NCBI GenBank assembly: GCA_040398805.1
Contig: JBBATK010000001.1
Coordinates: 594,001 to 658,000 of the forward strand
DNA from: JBBATK01 sp040398805
GTDB lineage: Bacteria; Bacteroidota; Ignavibacteria; Kapaibacteriales; NICIL-2
Direction of reading: 5' to 3'
Length of the DNA stretch: 64,000 nucleotides
This document shows positions 1 through 10,188 of this stretch, piece by piece (position 1 is the stretch's first letter; each line of letters starts with the position of its first letter). Below the pieces are notes generated by a model, which worked only from the letters and a program-made list of their open reading frames with translations, did not search any database and was not told the origin of the DNA. Made by a program: the position numbers and the translations under genes.

Positions 1-2
1 GA

Positions 3-215
3 ATCAAGAAGCCGGTGAAAGTTGCGTTGCTCGGATGCGTCGTGAACGGACCCGGTGAGGCAAGCGAAGCCGACATCGGTATTGCCGCCGGCAAAGGAGT
101 CGGTATCTTGTACCGCAAGGGCGAAGTCGTCCGTCGCGTGAAAGAAGAGGAAATCATCGATGCCGTCGTCCAAGAGATCATGGACTTCGTTCCTCCGGAA
201 GAACTAGCACATTGA
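3..215 (+). CDS. ispG: IspG (GcpE), 4-hydroxy-3-methylbut-2-enyl diphosphate synthase, C-terminal end only
   Basis: This is the last ~70 codons of a gene entering from the left edge; the frame is open from base 3 and the true start is outside the window. It carries GCVVNGPGEA, the conserved IspG segment whose cysteine helps hold the [4Fe-4S] cluster, followed by the usual ADIGIAAG stretch. IspG catalyses the reductive ring opening of MEcPP to HMBPP in the MEP isoprenoid pathway. The tail ending shortly after the VKEEEI helix is normal for the family. A strong terminator lies about 75 bases after the stop, so it is probably the last gene of its transcript. The MEP pathway fits the isoprenoid genes at 31-44 kb. 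Confidence 0.93.
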   Translation: MKKPVKVALLGCVVNGPGEASEADIGIAAGKGVGILYRKGEVVRRVKEEEIIDAVVQEIMDFVPPEELAH

Positions 216-291
216 TGTTCCGCCCGGCGGCGGAACCGGACTATTGAGTTGTGCAGTATTCTCTCCCCTGAATGCTGCGTTCTTATGCTCA

Positions 292-329
292 AGCCTGATG
301 CGACCCCTATGCATCGGGCTTTTTTTTTT
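292..329 (+). terminator. Rho-independent terminator after ispG
   Basis: A 10-bp stem (292-301 with 311-320, one G-U pair) closes a 9-base loop and runs straight into about ten T residues. It sits between ispG and the downstream OmpA gene. Confidence 0.9.
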
Positions 330-455
330 CCACGGTTTCGTCACTGCACAATACGCTCCACCTGCTGGACGTTCTTCAATCAAGCAGACACCCTTCGTAT
401 TTTGCGCCTCCCGTTCATGTCATCGCAATCTTCCATTTCATCATCATCACGAGTT

Positions 456-2381
456 ATGAAGAACATCCTTCTCGGCATGTTGGTCGCCGGTGCTTTGCCG
501 TTCATCGGTTCCGCTCAGGATCTACCGCCCGTCTCGGCCGGTATTTTTGTAGGACTCAATGCGAATTTCCCCTCTCCGTCCTTTACGCTTCCTTTGTCGT
601 CCGGTGCCGCGAACTTCTCGGGTTCATCCGTCGGTCTTGGACCCGCTGTCGGTGCGATGCTGAATTATCCCTTGTCCGGCTCGTTGAGTGCAGGACTCCG
701 CCTGGGATACAATCACGTGAACGGTGACGTGTACAGCGATGTGACGAACGCGGGGTCCGGAGCACGCCAACGGGATACCATCCTCCCCTCGCTGCCGCAC
801 GTGGAAATCATGCCCCTCTTCCGTTTCGACGATGTCTTCCGAGTGAATCGACTGTTCGCCATTGCCGGACCCGAACTCGGGATACCGATCTCTCCCACAC
901 TTTCCCGGTTCGGAAGCAGCACGGTGAACGGTGTCACGACCCGTCATCCGGACTCCCTCTCGAATGCGCCGCTGGATTCTCCGGCCTTCCGCTTCGCCCT
1001 TGCTGCGGGCATTGGGTATGATTTTGATTTCTCCGGAACCCACGTCCTGCCGGAACTCAGCGTGCGATTCCCCTTCACGAACGTTTCTTCGAAGACGGAG
1101 TTCGATGCATGGACTGTTCCGCAAGTGCGCTTCTCCGTGGGTATCACCATGGACTTCGCCCGAGAAAAGAAGCAGGTCGACATCGTCAAGGATCCGTTCG
1201 TCGAGCCGAACATCACCCGCGTCATTTCCTTTACGGACAAAGGCGACACGGTGGACGTGCGCCGCATCCGCGTTGAAGATATCCAATACTCGGAGTTGTA
1301 TCCGCTTGTTCCGTATCTGTTCTTCCCTCTCAACTCCATGTTGGAGGACTCGTTGGTCACCAAGCCCCGTCGAAACGAACCGGGTATGCCCGAAGATGTC
1401 ACGAGCTTGAACGACGCGGTGAGCGTGAACTATTCCATTCTCGATGTGGTGTGCGCCCGTTTGAAGAAGTATGAGAGCGCCCGACTCACCATCACCGGAA
1501 CGAACGACGGAAAAACGGAAATGAAACAGCGGTCACTGTCCATGCAACGCGCGGAGCGTATCAAGCAGTATCTCGCGGATTGCGGGGTGTCTGCCGATCG
1601 TTTGACTGTCGTATCGCGCGACCTTCCGGAAAAAGCATCATCGGTGACCTTGGAGGACGGACTTGCTGAGAACCGTCGCGTAGAACTCTCGAGCGAGATG
1701 CCCGACATCCTTTCTCCCGTCGTCTCCCGTCAGGAGCTGGAACGGTTGAGTGATCCGGACCTCGTCGAGTTCATCCCCGAGGCGAAATCGTCGGATGCCA
1801 TCGCTTCCTGGAGCATGGAGCTCATGCAGGCGGGACGTGTCATCCGAACCATCAACGGCAATGGCGACGTACGCCCCATGCGCTGGGCCATCCGTCCGGG
1901 CGAGCTGTCGGACAAACAGGTGCCGGTGGATTACAGTTTCACGGTCGAGAATGTCCGTGGGGTGAAGAAGAGCGTGACGGGATCACTCGCGGTGGACTAC
2001 CTGAGCAGTATGAAGAAGAAGCAGCAGCGTCTTGCCGACAGAACGATCGACAAGTTCAGTCTCATCCTCTTCGACTTCGACAAAGACGAGATCACTCCGG
2101 ACAATCTTCGCATTCTTGAAAGCAAGGTCTTGCCTGCCATCAAGTTCAATTCCACCGTGAAGATCTACGGGCACACCGACCGAATCGGTGAAGACAAATA
2201 CAACCGCGAACTCTCGTTGCGCAGGGCGGAGGCGACACGCAAGGCCCTGCAGGACAAGATGTCGTCGGTGAATTACGAAGCCTACGGTCTTGGTGAAACG
2301 AAGAAAATCTTCGACAACGACATTCCGTTGGGGCGTCACCTGAGCAGGACCGTCCAGATAGTCGTCGAAACACCGCGGTAA
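456..2381 (+). CDS. Exported outer-membrane protein with two OmpA-like domains
   Basis: The 641-residue protein starts at the ATG at 456, which gives a clean signal peptide (MKNILLGMLVAGALPFIGSAQ); the frame is open further upstream, but that part reads through terminator sequence. Residues ~25-230 look like an outer-membrane beta-barrel. Two OmpA/MotB-like peptidoglycan-binding domains follow: one around 320-415 (ITGTND...ENRRVEL) and one around 530-640 (FDFDKDEITPDN, GHTDRIGEDKYN, LSLRRAEATRKAL). The ~110 residues between them look Ig-like. The likely role is anchoring the outer membrane to peptidoglycan. A protein of the same architecture lies at 8209-10094. The bases TATTTTG at 398-404 resemble the local -7 promoter motif but are one base short. 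Confidence 0.85.
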   Translation: MKNILLGMLVAGALPFIGSAQDLPPVSAGIFVGLNANFPSPSFTLPLSSGAANFSGSSVGLGPAVGAMLNYPLSGSLSAGLRLGYNHVNGDVYSDVTNAGSGARQRDTILPSLPHVEIMPLFRFDDVFRVNRLFAIAGPELGIPISPTLSRFGSSTVNGVTTRHPDSLSNAPLDSPAFRFALAAGIGYDFDFSGTHVLPELSVRFPFTNVSSKTEFDAWTVPQVRFSVGITMDFAREKKQVDIVKDPFVEPNITRVISFTDKGDTVDVRRIRVEDIQYSELYPLVPYLFFPLNSMLEDSLVTKPRRNEPGMPEDVTSLNDAVSVNYSILDVVCARLKKYESARLTITGTNDGKTEMKQRSLSMQRAERIKQYLADCGVSADRLTVVSRDLPEKASSVTLEDGLAENRRVELSSEMPDILSPVVSRQELERLSDPDLVEFIPEAKSSDAIASWSMELMQAGRVIRTINGNGDVRPMRWAIRPGELSDKQVPVDYSFTVENVRGVKKSVTGSLAVDYLSSMKKKQQRLADRTIDKFSLILFDFDKDEITPDNLRILESKVLPAIKFNSTVKIYGHTDRIGEDKYNRELSLRRAEATRKALQDKMSSVNYEAYGLGETKKIFDNDIPLGRHLSRTVQIVVETPR

Positions 2382-2400
2382 CCGCGCTGTCCAGAGAATC

Positions 2401-2428
2401 CAAAGAGCCATCCCGTGATGGCTCTTTG
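2401..2428 (+). terminator. Hairpin terminator after the OmpA gene
   Basis: A perfect 12-bp inverted repeat with a CCGT loop (2401-2412 and 2417-2428) lies 20 bases after the stop. The T-tract is short, so termination may be moderate. Confidence 0.65.
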
Positions 2429-2486
2429 CGTATGATAGACCATTGATGCGTACCAAGCGAATCATCATTTTCCGACCTGTACGACC

Positions 2487-3812
2487 ATGACACCATCTTC
2501 CCCTTCCCCGCTGACGGTCTTCTGGTTTCGCCGCGACTTGCGACTTCACGACAACCACGGGTTGTTCCGCGCCTTGCAGGCCTCGGATAATGTCCTGCCT
2601 CTCTTCGTCTTCGATCCCGAGATCCTCAACGATCTTCATGACCGGGATGATCGCCGGGTCACCTTCATCTACGAAGCGCTGGAAAAGATGGATGCGCACC
2701 TTCGTAAGAGCGGCCGATCGCTCACGGTCCGCTACGGAAAACCGACCGAGGTCTTCACCGCGCTGTGCGACACGCACGGAGTTGCGAACGTATTTACGAA
2801 TCACGACTACGAGCCGTACGCAGAGACGCGTGACGAGAATGTCCGAAAAGTGCTTGCATCACGCGGCGCCGGCTTGCACACCTTCAAGGACCACGTGGTG
2901 TTCGAGCGGAAGGAAGTGACCAAGGCCGACGGCAAGCCGTACACGGTCTACACGCCGTATGGAAAAGCGTGGCGTTCCTTGTTGGCACAGGCGGGTCTGC
3001 CTCGATACGCGAGCGAGGACTTGCTTGGGAATCTCCATGCAGGATCTGCCGATCCGTTTCCGACGTTGGAGAGCATGGGCTTCCAACGGGCAGCATACGT
3101 GGTGCCGCCGAGCGATCCGAAAACGGAGGTGGTCAAGCGCTATCACGAACAACGGAACTTCCCCGCCATCGAGGGAACTACGGAGATAGGTGTGCATTTG
3201 CGTTTCGGTACCGTGAGCCCGCGGGACATGATACGCATCGGCCAAGGTCTCAACGACACGTGGCTGAGCGAATTGATATGGCGTGAGTTCTTTTCCATGA
3301 TTCTCGCGAACTTCCCGCATGTCGTTACGCAGAGCTTCCGGCCCGATTACGACGATGTGCGCTGGCGGAACGACGAAGAGGAGTTCCAGGCGTGGTGCGA
3401 GGGGCGCACGGGCTTTCCTATGGTGGATGCCGGCATGCGCCAGCTTGTCGCTACGGGACACATGCACAATCGCGTGCGCATGGTGGTGGCGAGTTTCCTG
3501 TGCAAGGATCTGCTCGTCGACTGGCGGAAAGGCGAAGCGTTCTTTGCGCGATACCTGCTCGATTACGACCTGGCATCGAACAACGGTAATTGGCAATGGG
3601 CTGCCGGTTGCGGCTGCGATGCGGCTCCGTATTTCCGGGTCTTCAACCCGCATGAGCAATTGAAGAAATTCGATCCCGACCTCGTTTATGTGCGCCGATG
3701 GCTGGCTGAAGATGAAATCGCCTTCCCTCGGCCGATCGTCGACCATGCCTTCGCCCGTAACCGGGCGTTGAAGGTGTACAAAGAAGCTCTCCGTGGAAAC
3801 GAGTCGTTCTAG
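2487..3812 (+). CDS. phrB: Deoxyribodipyrimidine photolyase (class I, cryptochrome/photolyase family)
   Basis: The 441-residue protein is close to the usual length for class I photolyases. The N-terminal antenna-binding fold opens with VFWFRRDLRLHDN. The C-terminal FAD-binding helical domain contains the hallmark NNGNWQWAAG and PYFRVFNP segments, followed by KFDPDLVYVRRW. It splits UV-induced cyclobutane pyrimidine dimers using blue light and FADH-. The ATG at 2487 is followed directly by the conserved WFRRDLRL region, so the start is well placed. The gene stands between two hairpins or gaps and is probably monocistronic. A DASH-type cryptochrome is less likely because the length and motifs fit the standard photolyase. 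Confidence 0.93.
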   Translation: MTPSSPSPLTVFWFRRDLRLHDNHGLFRALQASDNVLPLFVFDPEILNDLHDRDDRRVTFIYEALEKMDAHLRKSGRSLTVRYGKPTEVFTALCDTHGVANVFTNHDYEPYAETRDENVRKVLASRGAGLHTFKDHVVFERKEVTKADGKPYTVYTPYGKAWRSLLAQAGLPRYASEDLLGNLHAGSADPFPTLESMGFQRAAYVVPPSDPKTEVVKRYHEQRNFPAIEGTTEIGVHLRFGTVSPRDMIRIGQGLNDTWLSELIWREFFSMILANFPHVVTQSFRPDYDDVRWRNDEEEFQAWCEGRTGFPMVDAGMRQLVATGHMHNRVRMVVASFLCKDLLVDWRKGEAFFARYLLDYDLASNNGNWQWAAGCGCDAAPYFRVFNPHEQLKKFDPDLVYVRRWLAEDEIAFPRPIVDHAFARNRALKVYKEALRGNESF

Positions 3813-3866
3813 GCGAGCTCAGTTTGATTTTTCCGTAGTTTTCTTCCTCACGATTCCTGAACGATC

Positions 3867-5834
3867 ATGTCCGATGCATCTCCCACACCGTCACTCAGCG
3901 CGCTTCGCATGATCCGCGTGGCAGCCGTCACACCGTCGTTACGCGTGGCCGATGTCCGGGAGAACGTGCGCGTGATCATGCAGACCTTTGCCGAAGCGCG
4001 GGCCCGGCATGCTCAGATCGTCTTGTATCCCGAGCTGTGCATCACGGGGTATACGTGCGGCGATCTCTTTTACGAGTCCACCTTGCTTCATGCAGCGGAG
4101 GCGGCGCTGGCGGAGCTTGCGGAGTTGACCCTTACCAGCGATGGCGTCCTGATCGTCGGAGCTCCGCTGAGTTCGCGAGGTCAGCTATACAATTGCGCCG
4201 TCGTCATCGGCCAGGGATCCATCCTCGGTGTCGTTCCCAAGACCTACCTGCCCAGTTATCATGAGTTCTACGAAGCTCGGTGGTTCGCATCATCTCGAGA
4301 CACCGAACAGACCACCATCCGCATCGCGGGAAACGACGTTCCCTTCGGAACAGGTCTTCTCTTCGAGCATCGGCGCAGTGTGCTGGCGACCGCCACGGAT
4401 GTGTGTTTCGGCGTGGAAGTCTGCGAGGACCTCTGGGCCACACGGTCGCCGAGTACGGACATGGCGCTGGCGGGAGCACAGGTCCTGTTCAATCTGAGTG
4501 CGAGCAACGAGGTGGTGGGCAAAGCGGCCTACCGCCGGGACCTTGTGCGGATGCAATCCGCACGCTGCATAGCCGCGTACGTGTATTGCTCTGCGGGCTC
4601 CGGCGAATCATCCACCGATGTCGTCTTCGCCGGACACAATGTGATCTGTGAACAGGGCGAACTTCTGGCGGAGAGCGAGCGATTCTCCTTCGATTCGCAA
4701 ATCACCTGTGCGGATATCGACGTAGAGTCGCTCGACAACGATCGCATCCGCAACACGACGTTCAGAGCCGAGCTCTCGACCCATGCATTCCACCGCATTC
4801 CGGTGTTCATCCACGATGAAGAACCGTCGGACCTTATCCGTCCCACCATGTCGAATCCGTTCCTTGGAAAGACGGCGGAGTCGTGCGCACATCTTTGCTC
4901 CGAAACACTCCTGTTGCAAAGCACGGCGCTGCAACAACGCATGCGACATGTGGGTTCGATGAATCTTGTGCTTGGCGTTTCCGGTGGGTTGGACTCCACG
5001 CTCGCCCTGTACGTATGCCTGCATGCGGTTCGCGCGGCGGGTGGCGACCCCTCGAGCATCACGGCGATATCCATGCCCGGTTTCGGGACGTCGTCCACCA
5101 CCCGTGCCTTGGCACGGCGACTGGCGGATGAAACAGGAGTGAGGTTCAAGGAGATAGATATCACGGCAACCGTCCGCTCGCATTTCGCGGATATAGGACA
5201 CCAAGAGGATGTGCACGATATCGTCTTCGAGAACGCTCAGGCGCGCGAACGGACACAAATCCTTATGGATGTGGCGAACGCGAACAACGCCTTCGTCGTC
5301 GGCACGGGCGACCTCTCGGAGATCGCGTTGGGGTGGAATACCTTCAACGGCGATCACATGAGCATGTATGCGGTGAACTGCGGCGTCCCGAAGACGGTCG
5401 TCAAGGCCATGGTGGAATGGCTGCGGGATCACGAGTCGAATCCCTCCTTGCGGTCGGCATTGGACGCGGTGGTTTCTCAACCCATTTCGCCGGAGCTGCT
5501 ACCGGTGGCGGCAGACGGCACGTCCACGCAACAGACGGAGTCGGTCATCGGACCCTACGAACTCCATGACTTCTTTCTCTTCCACATGCTCCGACATCAC
5601 TTCCATCCGGTGAAGATCCTGTCCTTGGCCCTGCGGACTTTCCACGACAAGTATTCCGAAGCCGTGATTGCGTCATGGCTGCGCGTGTTCTACCGCCGGT
5701 TCTTTGCCAATCAATACAAGCGAAGCGCGATGCCGGACGGACCGAAGGTCCTGCCCCTTGCCCTTTCACCGCGTGGCGACTGGCGTATGCCCAGCGATGC
5801 CTCCGCACGGTTGTGGTTGGCGGAGTTACCATAA
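3867..5834 (+). CDS. nadE: Glutamine-dependent NAD+ synthetase
   Basis: The 655-residue two-domain enzyme has an N-terminal nitrilase-type glutaminase with the expected triad visible as E56 (LYPELC), K125 (VPKTYLP) and C186 (EVCEDLW). The C-terminal ATP-pyrophosphatase domain has the P-loop GVSGGLDSTLAL near residue 370 and GTGDLSEIALGW further on. It makes NAD+ from deamido-NAD+, glutamine and ATP. The length is typical of the glutamine-dependent form rather than the short ammonia-dependent form. The flanking genes are not related by pathway, and the gene appears to stand alone. Confidence 0.95.
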   Translation: MSDASPTPSLSALRMIRVAAVTPSLRVADVRENVRVIMQTFAEARARHAQIVLYPELCITGYTCGDLFYESTLLHAAEAALAELAELTLTSDGVLIVGAPLSSRGQLYNCAVVIGQGSILGVVPKTYLPSYHEFYEARWFASSRDTEQTTIRIAGNDVPFGTGLLFEHRRSVLATATDVCFGVEVCEDLWATRSPSTDMALAGAQVLFNLSASNEVVGKAAYRRDLVRMQSARCIAAYVYCSAGSGESSTDVVFAGHNVICEQGELLAESERFSFDSQITCADIDVESLDNDRIRNTTFRAELSTHAFHRIPVFIHDEEPSDLIRPTMSNPFLGKTAESCAHLCSETLLLQSTALQQRMRHVGSMNLVLGVSGGLDSTLALYVCLHAVRAAGGDPSSITAISMPGFGTSSTTRALARRLADETGVRFKEIDITATVRSHFADIGHQEDVHDIVFENAQARERTQILMDVANANNAFVVGTGDLSEIALGWNTFNGDHMSMYAVNCGVPKTVVKAMVEWLRDHESNPSLRSALDAVVSQPISPELLPVAADGTSTQQTESVIGPYELHDFFLFHMLRHHFHPVKILSLALRTFHDKYSEAVIASWLRVFYRRFFANQYKRSAMPDGPKVLPLALSPRGDWRMPSDASARLWLAELP

Positions 5835-5980
5835 ACGGCGCGTCGGCGAAGGGTCCAGACACCGCCACCGCCCTCAAGAAACGTGAATGAATGCCGACAT
5901 TCCCAAAGAACGTCCCCGTGCTTTGTGCGCCGTTACTGGCAACGACCTTGTTGCGTTTTTCCACGGCTGAACCATTCCTT

Positions 5981-6655
5981 ATGAACAGCAAAGTTCCTCC
6001 ATCCTCCCGCATTCGCGTGATCCTGGCAGACGACCACGAGCTCGTTCGTGTCGGTGTGCGCCGTTTGCTTCAGACACGGGAGGATATCGATGTCGTTGGC
6101 GAGGCATCTTCGGGCGAGGAAGCGGTGTACTTGGTTGAGCGCGAACGACCAGATATCGCCTTGCTCGATGTCCTCATGCCGAGTCTGGACGGAATAGGTG
6201 CGGCCAAGCGCATCAAGGATTTCTCTTTCGAGACGAAGGTGGTCATGCTGACGTCGTTCGAAGACAACCATTATCTGGATCTTGCACTGCAAAGCGGTGC
6301 CGACGGGTATCTATCGAAGAATGTGGGCCGGCAGGAGCTTCACGATGCAGTGACAGACGTCATGCTGGGCCGAAGAGTGTTCTCGAAAGCGGTCATATCC
6401 GTCATGCAAGGACGGAAGCCGCAGGCCATGCCGCCGCGAGCGAGCGAAGCCGTCAGCATCACCCGTCGCGAGGAGGAGATCCTTCACCTTGTAGCTCAGG
6501 GACTGACGAGTCCGCAGATAGCCAAAAAGCTCTCCATCTCCTCTCGGACCGTGGAAAGCCATCGCGCCCATCTCATGGAAAAAACCGGCGCAACGAACAT
6601 GGCAGGTCTCGTCCGCTACGCCCTTCTCCACTCCACCTACTTCTCCGAGCACTGA
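5981..6655 (+). CDS. NarL/FixJ-type response regulator (receiver + LuxR HTH)
   Basis: The start at 5981 gives a 224-residue protein; an open extension to 5891 adds only unconserved residues. The receiver domain (about 10-125) has the acidic pair D17-D18, the phosphoacceptor D63 (LLDVLMP), T91 and K113. A linker leads to a LuxR/GerE helix-turn-helix (about 155-215) with TRREEEILHLVAQG, QIAKKLSISSRTVESHR. It should be a phosphorylation-dependent DNA-binding regulator. No histidine kinase lies in the window, so its partner and targets are unknown. Confidence 0.92.
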   Translation: MNSKVPPSSRIRVILADDHELVRVGVRRLLQTREDIDVVGEASSGEEAVYLVERERPDIALLDVLMPSLDGIGAAKRIKDFSFETKVVMLTSFEDNHYLDLALQSGADGYLSKNVGRQELHDAVTDVMLGRRVFSKAVISVMQGRKPQAMPPRASEAVSITRREEEILHLVAQGLTSPQIAKKLSISSRTVESHRAHLMEKTGATNMAGLVRYALLHSTYFSEH

Positions 6656-6710
6656 GTGCTGCTGCAGGAGGACTGTCAACTCCCATGAACCTTGCCTTAC
6701 GCAGTCGTGT

Positions 6711-8108
6711 TTACAACATATCGAACATGTTACCAGGACTCAGGATACCGAGCGGGTCAAGTGATTGCTTCACGGCCCTCATCTCGTCGATTCCCTCGTC
6801 GCCGACGAGCGCATACAGATACCGTTTCTTGAGCTTTCCGATACCATGTTCCGCCGAGACGGTTCCGCCGAGACGCAATCCTTCCGCGATACACATGTCA
6901 TAGATCGTCATCATGCGTTGATGCGTCTCCGGATCCTTCGCGAAGATGTTCGCATGCAGGTGACAATCACCGATATGTCCGAAAAGCACGTAGTCGACAT
7001 GGTGCTCACGGAACAGATCATGATAGAACGAGAAGAACGAGCGGAAGTGCTGCGGAGGGACGGCGATATCGGTACCGATTTTCGTCGAGCCGGCATCGCT
7101 GACGCGCTCGTAGACGGCACTGGGAAGAGCATGTCGGAAGGCACGGAGTTCCGCATGACGTCTGGCGTCGGCGGCAAACCATGTCTCATCGCTCAACGCC
7201 GTCGCCGACGACAGGAACTCCGTCCAGGCAGTGAACACCGCATCCTCTTCGTCCTCCCGGTACTCGGTTTCCATCCACAAGGCCGCAAGCGCGTTCGCGG
7301 GTATCTGAGGATACTTGGGACGGATCATGGCAAGGGCGTTCACATCGAAGAACTCGACAAGCCGCGGTTGCAGATGGGACTGCACGGCATCCCGGGCTGC
7401 GGAGCTATCGCGAAGGAACTCCACCATGTCGAGCAAGGCGTCGGTATCGGTGAAGAAGACAATCATGCCCAGGACCTTTTGCGGTTCGGGAACCAGGCGC
7501 ACCTCCGCTTCGGCAATGACGCCAAGAGTCCCTTCGCTACCCACGAACAAATCAATGGCATCCATGTCCGGTGCCGCGAAATATCCCGCGGCATGTTTGC
7601 GGGTCGCGGGCATGGTATATGTCGGGACGGGTACCGTATACGATGTTCCCTCGTCCGTTCGCAGATGCAAGAACCCGTCCGTTGCCACGGCATCTCCGCG
7701 CCGAAGCGACAGTTGTTCTCCGTTGGCGAGGATCACTCGCAATGCTTCAACGTATCGTCGGGTGGGACCATACCGGAAGGTCCGTGCACCGGAAGCATTC
7801 GTCGCGAAGGTCCCTCCCATGGCCGCGCTCCATTCCGTAGGATCGGGCGGATAGAGCACACCCCGGGACGAGACCGCCTCCTGCCATTCGCGCATGCTCA
7901 AGCCGGCTTGAACGGTGCCGCGCAACGTATCCGGATGGACGGCATGCGCGCGCAGACGTTCGAGAGATACGACAGCGCCTCCGGCGGGAACCCGTCCGCC
8001 GACCAGTCCGGTTCCGTTCCCTGCAATGTGCACCGGTCGCCGTTCTTCATGACATGCACGGAGCACCTCTTGCAGTTCATCGATGGACTCGGGAAGAAAC
8101 ACGTGCGA
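6711..8108 (-). CDS. FAD-binding oxidase/dehydrogenase (GlcD / D-lactate dehydrogenase-like), 5' end lost in a gap
   Basis: About 466 codons are visible and the frame stays open into the N run, so the true start is hidden; the GTG at 8102 is internal-looking because SH precedes it in frame. The N-terminal FAD-binding type 4 fold shows the sequence GNGTGLVGG and, further on, a TNASGARTFRYG-like segment. The C-terminal oxidase domain contains FGHIGDCHLHANIF and ends in a VSAEHGIGKLKKRYL region typical of glycolate/lactate oxidases. Substrate is most likely a 2-hydroxy acid, but no partner subunit (GlcE/GlcF) is adjacent, so the exact reaction is open. It is convergent with the response regulator and divergent from the following OmpA gene. 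Confidence 0.85.
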   Translation of the reverse strand, partial: SHVFLPESIDELQEVLRACHEERRPVHIAGNGTGLVGGRVPAGGAVVSLERLRAHAVHPDTLRGTVQAGLSMREWQEAVSSRGVLYPPDPTEWSAAMGGTFATNASGARTFRYGPTRRYVEALRVILANGEQLSLRRGDAVATDGFLHLRTDEGTSYTVPVPTYTMPATRKHAAGYFAAPDMDAIDLFVGSEGTLGVIAEAEVRLVPEPQKVLGMIVFFTDTDALLDMVEFLRDSSAARDAVQSHLQPRLVEFFDVNALAMIRPKYPQIPANALAALWMETEYREDEEDAVFTAWTEFLSSATALSDETWFAADARRHAELRAFRHALPSAVYERVSDAGSTKIGTDIAVPPQHFRSFFSFYHDLFREHHVDYVLFGHIGDCHLHANIFAKDPETHQRMMTIYDMCIAEGLRLGGTVSAEHGIGKLKKRYLYALVGDEGIDEMRAVKQSLDPLGILSPGNMFDML

Positions 8109-8208
8109 NNNNNNNNNNNNNNNNNNNNNNNNNNNNNNNNNNNNNNNNNNNNNNNNNNNNNNNNNNNNNNNNNNNNNNNNNNNNNNNNNNNNNNNNNNNN
8201 NNNNNNNN
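8109..8208. other. Assembly gap (100 N)
   Basis: This is a run of exactly 100 N, the standard placeholder for a scaffold join of unknown length. It removes the start of the FAD oxidase, the divergent promoter region and the start of the next OmpA gene. Confidence 0.99.
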
Positions 8209-10094
8209 TCGGTCTGTTTTCACAAGGGCAACAAGGTGACGAAGCGGTGGCCGTGCATGTGCGCGGCGGACTCAACGTCCTTCGCCACACAGCATCCATC
8301 GCCAACTTCGAAGGCATTGCCGATTGCGGTACCTATACCGACGGCAACGGCCTTTCGCCGCAGTTCTCCCTGAGTCTGGAAAAGAAACTTGTCGGTAATG
8401 TCTCGCTTGGCGTCGGTGGACGTTGGACGACGCGAAGCGTTACCCTGGGTTCAGCGCAGACCTCTCTTCCCGCCTTCGATGTCGCCACACAGACTCCCGC
8501 TTCCGTCGTCTTTGAGAATACCCTCGCGGCCCGTCTACCGTACATGGACATCGTTCCCGAGCTCATTCTGGATCTGAGCACCGGCACATCGTCGAAACTT
8601 CGCGCCCTGGCGGGTGCGGTCATCGGCATACCGCTCCAGCCGAGTTTCGAGCTCACCCAGCGCATCGTCTCTCCGGAGAACGCCGTCTACAAGCTCAATA
8701 GACAACAGAGCATCTCCCTCTCGAACGGCGAGAAACCGATCGGAGCGATGACCTCGCCTCTGGTCGCGTTCTCGCTCGGCCTGGAGAACATGCTTGATGC
8801 AGGCTTCGGACGTCATTTCACCCAAAGCGTCCGCGTTGAGTACACAGTCACGGATATCGTTTCTTCCGGTTCATGGAAAGCCCTTGGCGTGCGTGCGGAT
8901 CTCGGATATCGCTTCGGTTTCTTCAGCGCACCACCCGTCGTCCAGGAACCCAAAGCCGTACCTCCGCCGCCTCCTGCACCGGCTCCTCCCGTCGCGACCA
9001 AGACCTTCACCGAGCCCACGCCTCTTCCCATCCTCACCGTCCGAATGGACTCGTTGAACCTGCGCTTGCAGACGGGGAATGAGCTTCGCGCCTCTCTGCC
9101 ACTGGTGAATGCGGTGTTTTTCGAATTGAACTCCGCCGTCATTCCTCAGCGCTATCTCACGACCTCAGAGGCCTTCATCGTCACGGAAAGTGCCGTCGAA
9201 CATCATCGGAACATTCTCTTGTCTGTCGCTCGGATCATGAAGGAGAATGCGCGTGCAAGCATCATCGTCGAGGGTGCCACCTCGGGCAACGATGAAAGTC
9301 AGGGATTGAATCTGGCCAAGGAGCGAGCGGACAACGTCATCACTGCTCTTGCCGCTCTGGGCGTGTCCCGCGACCGCATGAGCGCTCGAACGTTCCTGAC
9401 GCCTCGTATCGCATCGAATGCCGATTATCAGGAAGGTCGTGAGGAAAACCGTCGTGTCGACATCATCGTGAAAGACGCCCCGCTACAGGAGTATGTGTCG
9501 CGTCAGCGGTTCGCCAACCTTCGCGGCACGATACAGTACAGCGTGGACGCTCAGCATTTCAATGCCTCGGAGATACGCGTGACGGGTAACCTCATTCCCG
9601 AGCAAGTCCACATGCGCTCGGAGACACGTACCGTCGACATCGATCGCCGCATTCCCTCCTCGGAAGGATCGACGACGGTGACCCTTGAGGCCAATGCCGC
9701 TCCCCCGCTCACCTGGAAGACCGATCGTGATGTCGACCTCTCATCTCTGAAGCGTGAAGTGATCGCTCTCGACCTGACGTCGTTCGAGGCCTGGCTGCGT
9801 TTCGATTACAACAGCAGCGTCTTGTCCGACGACAACAAAGACCTCTTACGTCAGCTCTTACGGGCACTTCCCGGCGGATCGACCATCAGTCTTCTGGGTA
9901 GCGCCGATGCGCTCGGCGACGAGCAGAGCAACCTGGAGCTTTCTTCGAAGCGAGCCGCCGTTACAGAGGCCTTCGTTCGCAGTGTGGCGGGCGACCGGTT
10001 CACGCTTGAATCTTCGGTTTCGAAAGTCAAGGTCGAAGAGGTTGTACCCGAAGGACGCTTTCTGAACCGATCGATCCGGATTCGCGTGCGCTGA
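8209..10094 (+). CDS. Outer-membrane protein with two OmpA-like domains, 5' end lost in a gap
   Basis: About 628 codons are visible after the gap. They begin inside a beta-barrel-like region; the signal peptide is missing. A Pro-rich hinge (near 8960-8990) leads to a first OmpA-like domain (VFFELNSAVIPQRYL ... EENRRVDIIV, about 9110-9470), a linker of ~100 residues, then a second one (LRFDYNSSVLSDDNKDLL ... RSIRIRVR, 9800-10094). The layout matches the protein at 456-2381, although the sequences have clearly diverged. It probably tethers the outer membrane to peptidoglycan. The second domain reads GSADALGDE where a typical OmpA domain has GHTD, so peptidoglycan contacts may be altered. Confidence 0.82.
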
Positions 10095-10188
10095 CCTGCC
10101 GTGCGCAATGAACCTTTCATCTCTTCGTCGTAGATGAGAGCAGAGTACCTGCCATGGTACTCCCCTTTATCATCACAAGGGCACCGTC

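Noticed and set aside
6765..10094. Very long plus-strand frame through the gap
   Set aside because: It is joined only by the N run. The first part is the antisense of the FAD oxidase and the second part the OmpA gene; only the second was kept.
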